DNA from: Desulfobacula sp.
GTDB taxonomy: Bacteria; Desulfobacterota; Desulfobacteria; Desulfobacterales; Desulfobacteraceae
Length of the DNA: 5,318 nucleotides
Assembly: GCA_029940245.1 (NCBI GenBank)
Contig: JAOZRF010000230.1
Location: 1-5,318, forward strand
Reading direction: 5' to 3'
Shown: one piece after another, positions 1 through 5,318 of the stretch
Position numbering within the stretch: position 1 is the first letter of the stretch
Layout: every line of letters begins with the position of its first letter
Made by a program: the position numbers and the translations under genes
The notes under the pieces: model-generated
What the model was told of the DNA's origin: nothing
What the model saw: only the letters and a program-made list of their open reading frames with translations
Database searches by the model: none

Positions 1-2783
1 ACGTATTCAGTTTCAGTGAAGTGACCAATATCTCTGGCTTCATAGGAAACTTCATAGTGGATATCAAGCGAAAACCCCGGTATATTAACGAGACTCTTTG
101 TACTGCATGTGGAGAATGTGCAAGTGTTTGCCCGGTTTCCATTCCCAACCCATGGGATATGGGAATGGCAAAAAGAAAGGCAATTGGCCGGGCGTTTCCC
201 CAGGCCATTCCCATTACCTTTAATATTGAGAAAAAAGACAGGGCTCCCTGTCGATTAACCTGTCCTGCCGGGATCAATGTCCAGGGATATATTCAATTGA
301 TCGGTCAGAAAAAATATGACAAGGCTGCATCTCTGGTGATGGAGAAGGCTCCTTTTCCAGGGGTTTTGGGAAGGGTCTGTCCCCATCCCTGCGAGGCTGA
401 GTGCCGGCGCAAACTGGTGGATAAACCCATTGCCATAAAAGAGCTGAAACGATTTGCGGCAGACAGGGCAAATCTTGAAGCAAAAGAACTTCCTGAAATA
501 ATCGACCGGAAAGAGAAGATCGCTGTAATCGGGGCAGGGCCTGCCGGCTTAACTGCTGGTTATTTTCTGCGCCTCAAAGGGTATCAGGTCACGGTTTTTG
601 AAAAACTGCCGGTTCCCGGCGGGATGCTGAAAACAGGAATTCCAGACTACAGGCTACCCTCTGATATCCTTGATAAAGAAATAAATTATATCCTGGCCCA
701 CGGGGTTTGTCTTGTGCCCAACACCGCCTTTGGATCTGATATTACATTTGAAGGTCTGAAACAGGACGGGTTCAAGGCCATCTTTTTAAGTTCCGGTGCC
801 CATGAATCTCTCACTCTCGGGCTTGCCGGAGAAGAGACGACAACGGGTGTTATTGATGCCATCTCATTTTTACGAGATGTGAATCTTAAGCAAAAAACAG
901 GCTGCGGTAAACGAGTGATGATCGTTGGCGGCGGCAATGTGGCCATTGATGCGGCAAGGTGTGCAAAAAGAATCAAAGATTGTGATGTTTCCATTATTTA
1001 TCGACGGACAAAAAAGGAAATGCCGGCCTATGAGGAAGAAATTGTCGGCGCGCTTGAAGAGAATATCGAATTGCTTACCCTGACTGCACCGACCAGGATT
1101 ATCAGCAGGGACGGCAAGGTTGTCGGTCTGGAGTGCATCAAAAACGAACTGGGTGAAATGGATGCATCCGGGCGACGGCGCCCGGTCAATATTCCAGGAT
1201 CTGAATTTATTATCGACTGTGATACCATTATCCCGGCCATTGGTCAGAGGACGGATTTATCCTGGGCAGATTCCATGCCCGGTCTTGAGATTACAAAATA
1301 CAATAGGATAAAAGTAGATCCGTCAACACTTCAAACATCCCTTGAGGATGTTTTTGCAGGAGGGGATATGGTAACCGGTCCTGCCAGTGTGATTGAGGCT
1401 ATCGCCCAGGGGAGAAGGGCAGCCATTGGTATCGACACCTATATCAATAAAGCTGAAACAGACCCAGGCAGAACAGATCTGGTTGAAATGAATTACAGTG
1501 ATACACAGACAAACCAGACTGAAATTCAGGAAAATTATTCAGATATTCCTTTAAATACTATGATTCAAGAAAGGGTTCGTGTTCAATATAGTGATCCCGA
1601 AGAAAGGGTCCACTCCTTTGATGAAATTGAAGCCACCCTGACGGAAGAACAGGCCATAAAGGAAGCCCAAAGGTGCCTGAACTGTGCGACCTGCTGTGAG
1701 TGTATGGAATGTGTCACTGTATGTGAGGCAAAAGCCATTGATCATTTTATGAAAGAAGAAACCATACAGATCGCTGCCGGCAGTATTATTCTTGCTACGG
1801 GTTATGATACCCTGGAACCATCGCCCATGAAACAATTCGGGTATGGCAGGTTCCCCAATGTATTTTCAGCTCTTGAGTTTGAACGTCTCAGCAATGCCAC
1901 CGGCCCCACCGGAGGTAAGATCCTGATCCGGGATGAACATAATGAATTTACAAAACAGCCCAAAAGCGTCGCAATCGTTCATTGTGTTGGAAGCCGGGAT
2001 GTGAATTATCACGAATACTGTTCAAGGGTTTGCTGCATGTATGCCTTGAAATATACACATTTGATCAAGGAAAAAGTAGGACATGATACAAAAGTCTATG
2101 ACTTTTATATTGATATGCGGTGTTTTGGTGAAGGGTATGAAGAATTTTATAAACGGTGCCAGGAAGAGGGAACGATTTTTATCCGTGGAAAAGTGGCCCA
2201 GATCACCGATCAACCAAAGGATGCTTCTGAAGAAGGAAAGCTGATCGCCATTGCAGAAGATACTCTTTTAGGGGAACTGCTCCGGGTACCAGTAGACATG
2301 GTGATTCTCTGTACAGCCATCCAGGCAAGAGAAGATGCCGGAGATATAGGAAGAGTGTTTGGTGTCAATCAGGGAGCGGACGGATTTTTTCTTGAAGAGC
2401 ATCCAAAACTTGCTCCGTTGAATACTGCTACAGACGGAGTATTCCTTTGTGGGTGCTGTCAGAAGCCCATGGATATACCGGATACGGTGTCACAGGCATC
2501 TGGCGCGGCGGTAAAAGCCTTGTCACTTGCCACAAAAGGCCAGGTTGATATCGCCCCTACCATTTCCTATATTGATCCGGATATCTGTATAGGGTGTAAG
2601 ACCTGCATTTCCGTTTGTCCGTATTCGGCTATTGAGTTTGATGACAGAAGACATGTCTCTGTTGTGAATGAAGCCGTCTGTAAAGGATGTGGTAGCTGCT
2701 CAGGGGTCTGTCCCAGTGGTGCTGCTCAAAGCAGACATTTTACAAAGAAACAGATTTTTGCCGAAATCGGCGGAATTTTTTAA
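1..2783 (+). CDS. hdrA: HdrA-like electron-bifurcating flavoprotein with inserted GltD-type NAD(P)H oxidoreductase module (HdrL-like), 5' partial
   Basis: Probable cytoplasmic core subunit that splits or merges electron pairs between NAD(P)H, ferredoxin and an Hdr-type partner. The frame is open to the left edge, and the residues before the GTG at 21 (VFSFSEV) continue the HdrA pattern, so that GTG is not the true start and the N-terminal FAD half lies upstream. Numbering from position 21: a [4Fe-4S] motif C27/C30/C33/C37; then a GltD-like module from about 72 with cysteines C77, C81, C120, C124 and C128, an FAD motif GAGPAG at 171-176 and a second dinucleotide motif GGGNVAID at 303-310 followed by YRRT; a GltD-like tail up to about 551; a cysteine-rich segment 552-568; the HdrA core with GSIILATGY (587-595) and CVGSRD...YCSRVCC (C655, C667, C671, C672); and a C-terminal double [4Fe-4S] ferredoxin (C856-C866, C887-C897). 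Ordinary HdrA lacks the GltD insert; HdrA proteins with NAD(P)H-binding inserts have been called HdrL in sulfate reducers. YRR after the second Rossmann motif is compatible with NADPH, but the choice of cofactor is not proven. Confidence 0.93.
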   Translation, partial: VFSFSEVTNISGFIGNFIVDIKRKPRYINETLCTACGECASVCPVSIPNPWDMGMAKRKAIGRAFPQAIPITFNIEKKDRAPCRLTCPAGINVQGYIQLIGQKKYDKAASLVMEKAPFPGVLGRVCPHPCEAECRRKLVDKPIAIKELKRFAADRANLEAKELPEIIDRKEKIAVIGAGPAGLTAGYFLRLKGYQVTVFEKLPVPGGMLKTGIPDYRLPSDILDKEINYILAHGVCLVPNTAFGSDITFEGLKQDGFKAIFLSSGAHESLTLGLAGEETTTGVIDAISFLRDVNLKQKTGCGKRVMIVGGGNVAIDAARCAKRIKDCDVSIIYRRTKKEMPAYEEEIVGALEENIELLTLTAPTRIISRDGKVVGLECIKNELGEMDASGRRRPVNIPGSEFIIDCDTIIPAIGQRTDLSWADSMPGLEITKYNRIKVDPSTLQTSLEDVFAGGDMVTGPASVIEAIAQGRRAAIGIDTYINKAETDPGRTDLVEMNYSDTQTNQTEIQENYSDIPLNTMIQERVRVQYSDPEERVHSFDEIEATLTEEQAIKEAQRCLNCATCCECMECVTVCEAKAIDHFMKEETIQIAAGSIILATGYDTLEPSPMKQFGYGRFPNVFSALEFERLSNATGPTGGKILIRDEHNEFTKQPKSVAIVHCVGSRDVNYHEYCSRVCCMYALKYTHLIKEKVGHDTKVYDFYIDMRCFGEGYEEFYKRCQEEGTIFIRGKVAQITDQPKDASEEGKLIAIAEDTLLGELLRVPVDMVILCTAIQAREDAGDIGRVFGVNQGADGFFLEEHPKLAPLNTATDGVFLCGCCQKPMDIPDTVSQASGAAVKALSLATKGQVDIAPTISYIDPDICIGCKTCISVCPYSAIEFDDRRHVSVVNEAVCKGCGSCSGVCPSGAAQSRHFTKKQIFAEIGGIF

Positions 2784-2787
2784 GGAG
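2782..2787 (+). promoter_or_regulatory. Ribosome binding site for mvhD
   Basis: AAGGAG overlaps the TAA stop codon of the upstream HdrA-like gene and lies 6 bases before the ATG at 2794. It settles the mvhD start: the same frame stays open upstream to an ATG at 2668, but that extension lies entirely inside the HdrA-like coding sequence. The overlap of stop codon and ribosome site suggests translational coupling. Confidence 0.8.
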
Positions 2788-2793
2788 AATAAA

Positions 2794-3216
2794 ATGGAGA
2801 AATTTGAACCGGTTATCATCGCTTTTGTCTGTAACTGGTGCACGTATACGGCTGCGGATCTGGCAGGGACATCAAGACTGTCCTATCCCACCAATATCCG
2901 TTTGATCCGGGTTATGTGCACGGGAATGGTTGATCCTCAATATGTGATCAAGGCCTTTTTGGAAGGCGCAGACGGTGTTCTGATCAGTGGATGTCACCCA
3001 GGAGATTGTCACTATATTAATGGTAACTACAAGGCAAGGCGCAGGGTCAAGTTGTTAAAAGAAATTCTTCCACGGTTCGGCATTGAAAAGGATCGGTTGC
3101 GCCTGACCTGGATTGGAGCAAGCGATGGCATCGAATTTGCCGAAGTGATGACCCGGTTAAATGATCAAATAATTGAAATGGGGCCTTCTCAGACAAGTTT
3201 GAGCAAGGCCATATGA
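2794..3216 (+). CDS. mvhD: MvhD-family [2Fe-2S] electron-transfer subunit (hydrogenase delta subunit / hydrogenase iron-sulfur subunit)
   Basis: Small soluble iron-sulfur protein of 140 residues, the usual length for stand-alone MvhD. In methanogens MvhD passes electrons from hydrogenase or formate dehydrogenase to HdrA; in bacteria relatives (FlxD, or the MvhD next to Hdr genes) do the same with other donors. Family signatures seen: FVCNWCTYTAADLAG near the N-terminus (C13, C16), RVMCTGMVDP (C42), and GADGVLISGCHPGDCHY (C67, C72), giving the five conserved cysteines. The segment WIGASDGIEFAEV near the C-terminus also fits the family. It sits 10 bases after the HdrA-like gene and 19 bases before the FdhB/HdrC-like gene, so it is almost certainly a partner of that HdrA. 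No hydrogenase subunit is visible, so the old name "methyl-viologen-reducing hydrogenase delta subunit" should not be read as evidence for a hydrogenase. Confidence 0.95.
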   Translation: MEKFEPVIIAFVCNWCTYTAADLAGTSRLSYPTNIRLIRVMCTGMVDPQYVIKAFLEGADGVLISGCHPGDCHYINGNYKARRRVKLLKEILPRFGIEKDRLRLTWIGASDGIEFAEVMTRLNDQIIEMGPSQTSLSKAI

Positions 3217-3219
3217 TGT

Positions 3220-3226
3220 AAAGGAA
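3220..3226 (+). promoter_or_regulatory. Ribosome binding site for the FdhB/HdrC-like gene
   Basis: AAAGGAA lies in the 19-base gap after mvhD, 9 bases before the ATG at 3236. It supports that ATG as the start. The gap is too short to hold a separate promoter. Confidence 0.6.
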
Positions 3227-3235
3227 ATCTTTGCC

Positions 3236-4369
3236 ATGATAATAAAAATAGAGCAAGAGGATAACAGTCCGGCCAAAGGCATGCAGCAGTTTTTTAAACG
3301 GCTTTTGGAGTTGAAGGAGATTGATGCGGTTTTTTTGCCGGTCAAGTTAAAAGACTCTTCATCCATTATGCCGTCCCTGGTGACAGATCCGGCCCGGATA
3401 AAGGATGCTGTTTTGTTCAGCCCTGCTTTTCCGATTAATTCGGCCAGAATGGTATCCCGCCTTTCATATAAGGTATCGGGAAGGAAAACAGCTGTCGTAT
3501 TGCGGCCTTGTGAAATGCGGGCCTTTATTGAACTTGTAAAGCTCAAACAAGGGACAAGAGAGGAATTGATTCTTATTGGAATTGATTGCCCCAAAGCATT
3601 GACATCGTCTGATTATACGGCATATATGGAAAAGAGTCCTTTGGATGATGATGCCTATATCCAAAAGGTATTTTCCGAAAATAGTGAAACGCTTAATGAA
3701 TTTAGCTTCAGCAGTGCCTGTAATACCTGTGAGAATCCTTTTCCCGTAAACACGGATATCAGTATTCTTCTGCATGGTGTTGATCTTTCAGACGGGTTGA
3801 TGGCGGAATCCTATAGTGATGCCGGCAGCCGGATTCTGGAAATTCTGGAAATGCCTGAAACTTCCATACCAGAGAAACGGGATGAGGTAATGGTGCAGAT
3901 AAAAGAGACCCATTCCAAGGCGAATGAGGCAATGATGGCAGATATTGGGGAAAAGACAGACAGCATTACCAAACTCACTGTTTTTCTTGACCGGTGCATT
4001 AATTGTTATAACTGCCGGAATATGTGCCCTGTATGCTATTGCAAAGAGTGTGTTTTTAATACAGATGTATTTTTTCATCAACCCGTTCAGTATCATCAAT
4101 GGTCAGAGAAAAAAGGGCTTATCAAAATGCCGACGGACACGGTTTTTTACCATCTCACCCGAATGGCGCATATGAGTCATGCCTGCGTCGGGTGCGGTCA
4201 GTGTTCAAATGCATGTCCCAGCGATATCAATGTCTTCGAGCTGTTTAAGACTGTTGCCCACCATACCCAGGCTGCGTTTGACTACCTGCCTGGAAGTGAC
4301 GAAAATGAACCATCACCCCTGTCTGTATTTTATGAAAAGGAATTTGAGGATGTTGTTGGTATACAATAA
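3236..4369 (+). CDS. FrhB/FdhB-family iron-sulfur protein with C-terminal HdrC-like double [4Fe-4S] domain
   Basis: Predicted soluble 377-residue electron-transfer protein. The N-terminal two thirds resemble the beta subunits of F420-reducing hydrogenase and formate dehydrogenase (FrhB/FdhB), with RPCEMRAFIEL (90-100, C92), LIGIDCPKA (113-121, C118) and a CNTCENP pair (C162, C165). In that family the region binds a flavin and, in methanogens, F420; in a bacterium without known F420 use, FAD and a different partner are more likely (inference). About residues 254-334 form a ferredoxin/HdrC-like part: C254/C257/C260/C264-Pro, extra cysteines C267, C269 and C272, a roughly 45-residue spacer, then C317/C320/C323/C327-Pro. 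The two spaced cluster motifs with a helical spacer are typical of HdrC. No membrane segment or signal peptide is seen. It follows mvhD closely and probably forms the third subunit of the Hdr-type complex, feeding or draining electrons. Databases may call it formate dehydrogenase beta subunit, but no catalytic formate dehydrogenase gene is visible here. Family call firm, substrate unknown. Confidence 0.85.
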   Translation: MIIKIEQEDNSPAKGMQQFFKRLLELKEIDAVFLPVKLKDSSSIMPSLVTDPARIKDAVLFSPAFPINSARMVSRLSYKVSGRKTAVVLRPCEMRAFIELVKLKQGTREELILIGIDCPKALTSSDYTAYMEKSPLDDDAYIQKVFSENSETLNEFSFSSACNTCENPFPVNTDISILLHGVDLSDGLMAESYSDAGSRILEILEMPETSIPEKRDEVMVQIKETHSKANEAMMADIGEKTDSITKLTVFLDRCINCYNCRNMCPVCYCKECVFNTDVFFHQPVQYHQWSEKKGLIKMPTDTVFYHLTRMAHMSHACVGCGQCSNACPSDINVFELFKTVAHHTQAAFDYLPGSDENEPSPLSVFYEKEFEDVVGIQ

Positions 4370-4376
4370 TTTTTTT

Positions 4377-4383
4377 GGGAGGT
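4377..4383 (+). promoter_or_regulatory. Ribosome binding site for the HdrA-receiver fusion gene
   Basis: GGGAGGT, a strong Shine-Dalgarno match, lies in the 23-base gap after the FdhB/HdrC-like gene and 9 bases before the ATG at 4393. It decides the start of the fourth gene, whose first residues lead straight into the FAD-binding strand (KTLVAGAGLSG), so there is no N-terminal extension. Confidence 0.75.
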
Positions 4384-4392
4384 AAGATAAAT

Positions 4393-5318
4393 ATGGCAAT
4401 TGGCAAAACATTGGTTGCCGGGGCCGGGCTGAGCGGAATCAGATCTGCACTGGATCTGGCTGAAACAGGCTACAAAGTTCTACTCATTGACACATCAGAT
4501 CACATAGGGGGCCTTTTATGCCAGCTGGATTACCAGTTTCCCACATCCACTTGCGGGTATTGCAGGATGCTGCCCATGTTTGACAGGGACAAATCCTCCC
4601 AGCATTGCCTGAGAAAAGGGCTTTTTCATGAAAATATTGAAATTCTTTTGTCAACACAATTGATATCTGTAGAAGGGGAACCGGGTGATTTAACCGTAAC
4701 CCTTAAGCAGAATCCGTCCCTGATCGATCCTGCTTTATGTACGGGGTGCGGGGAGTGTGAACGTATCTGCCCGGTTTTTGTGAATGATCCATTTAATGAA
4801 GGGCTGACAAAAAGAAAAGCGGTTTATCTTCCCAGTCCCCAGTCTTTTTCCAATGCCTATACCATTGATTATACGGCGTGCACACGGTGCGGGGAGTGCG
4901 AAAAAATCTGTCCCACAGGGGCCATCAAATTTATAGACCAGAACAGGGAAAAATTTAATATCCTGGTGGTGGATGATGAAAAAATTGTTCGGGAATCCAC
5001 CAGAGAATGGCTCAAGGAAGAAGGATTCTCCGTCTCAACGGCTGATTCAGGGCAAAAAGCCCTTGAGCTGATGGACGAGAACTCGTTTAATATGATGCTC
5101 ACCGATATCAAAATGCCGGGGATGGATGGGGTTGAGCTTTTAGCAAAGGCAAAACAGAAAAATCAGGATCTGACGGTCATCATGATGACGGCTTATGCAG
5201 CCGTTGATTCTGCCGTGGATGCCATGAAACAGGGCGCCTTGGATTATCTGACCAAACCCTTTGATCCGGATGTGCTGATTTCCATGGTGACAAAAGTTTA
5301 TCAAGAGTTTGAAATTGG
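4393..5318 (+). CDS. Short HdrA-like FAD/[4Fe-4S] protein fused to a response-regulator receiver domain, 3' partial
   Basis: The frame runs from an ATG at 4393 with a strong ribosome site to the right edge without a stop: 308 full codons, end not seen. Residues 1-115 are HdrA-like: a Rossmann FAD motif (VAGAGLSGI, 8-16), LLIDTSDHIGG, then FPTSTCGYCRM (C54, C57) where HdrA proteins have their conserved cysteine region. Two [4Fe-4S] motifs follow: C116/C119/C122/C126-Pro and C163/C166/C169/C173-Pro, the second ending in GAIKF. After a linker of roughly ten residues comes a full CheY-like receiver domain (about 188-308): acidic pair D194-D195 in LVVDDE, phospho-acceptor D238 in TDIKMPGMDG, T266 in MMTAYA and K288 in TKPF. 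All key receiver residues are intact, so it should be phosphorylatable. The sequence after the phospho-site resembles NtrC-type receivers, so a sigma-54 AAA+ or other output domain could follow, or the HdrA second half could resume. The HdrA C-terminal FAD half is not seen before the receiver. Likely role (inference): redox-linked signalling, or phospho-control of electron flow, in the Hdr operon. Confidence 0.85.
   Translation, partial: MAIGKTLVAGAGLSGIRSALDLAETGYKVLLIDTSDHIGGLLCQLDYQFPTSTCGYCRMLPMFDRDKSSQHCLRKGLFHENIEILLSTQLISVEGEPGDLTVTLKQNPSLIDPALCTGCGECERICPVFVNDPFNEGLTKRKAVYLPSPQSFSNAYTIDYTACTRCGECEKICPTGAIKFIDQNREKFNILVVDDEKIVRESTREWLKEEGFSVSTADSGQKALELMDENSFNMMLTDIKMPGMDGVELLAKAKQKNQDLTVIMMTAYAAVDSAVDAMKQGALDYLTKPFDPDVLISMVTKVYQEFEI

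Noticed and set aside
2668..2793. Upstream in-frame extension of mvhD to an ATG at 2668
   Set aside because: It overlaps the end of the HdrA-like gene, whose double ferredoxin motif is clearly coding in its own frame. The extension has no MvhD-like residues, and the AAGGAG just before 2794 fits the shorter, family-length protein.
3157..3594. Minus-strand open frame of 145 codons
   Set aside because: It lies opposite mvhD and the FdhB-like gene, which both have clear family motifs. Its translation shows no recognisable domain, so it is a shadow frame.
4361..4383. Possible terminator after the FdhB/HdrC-like gene (run of seven T from 4370)
   Set aside because: Only a weak 4-base inverted match precedes the T run, with no GC-rich stem, and the run is followed at once by a strong ribosome site for the next gene.
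4940..4960. Frameshift or missed stop at the junction of the ferredoxin and receiver parts
   Set aside because: The frame passes through without interruption from GAIKF to NILVVDDE with a short plausible linker, and no ribosome site with a start codon precedes the receiver, so a true fusion is the simpler reading.
4869..5111. Minus-strand open frame of 80 codons opposite the HdrA-receiver junction
   Set aside because: Low-complexity, serine-rich translation typical of antisense to a coding frame; the plus strand carries intact ferredoxin and receiver motifs across the whole stretch.

Overview
The window looks like part of an energy-metabolism operon from an anaerobic bacterium, most likely a sulfate-reducing Desulfobacterota (Desulfobacterales type). 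This assignment is an inference from gene content: HdrA-like flavoprotein, MvhD and FdhB/HdrC-like proteins side by side, moderate GC content, and no sign of F420 or methanogenesis genes. No RNA genes, mobile elements, CRISPR arrays or long non-coding stretches were seen.

Layout, all on the + strand: (1) positions 1-2783, the 3' part of a large HdrA-like electron-bifurcation flavoprotein with a GltD/NfnB-type NAD(P)H oxidoreductase module inserted in it, open at the left edge; (2) 2794-3216, MvhD, a small [2Fe-2S] electron-transfer protein; (3) 3236-4369, a FrhB/FdhB-family protein with a C-terminal HdrC-like two-cluster ferredoxin domain; (4) 4393 to the right edge, the 5' part of a second, short HdrA-like protein (FAD-binding motif plus two [4Fe-4S] motifs) that runs directly into a complete response-regulator receiver domain. 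The gaps are 10, 19 and 23 bases. Each of the last three genes has a Shine-Dalgarno sequence, and no internal promoter or convincing terminator is visible, so co-transcription is likely.

Working model (inference): the GltD module of protein 1 exchanges electrons with NAD(P)H. The HdrA core bifurcates or confurcates them between ferredoxin-like clusters and a second partner, MvhD carries electrons into or out of HdrA, and the FdhB/HdrC-like protein links the complex to another donor or acceptor. No HdrB-type catalytic subunit, hydrogenase or formate dehydrogenase catalytic subunit is in the window, so the terminal substrate cannot be named. The most unusual item is the fourth gene, in which a redox flavoprotein/ferredoxin module is joined in one polypeptide to a CheY-like phospho-acceptor domain. 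This suggests a link between Hdr-type electron flow and two-component signalling.
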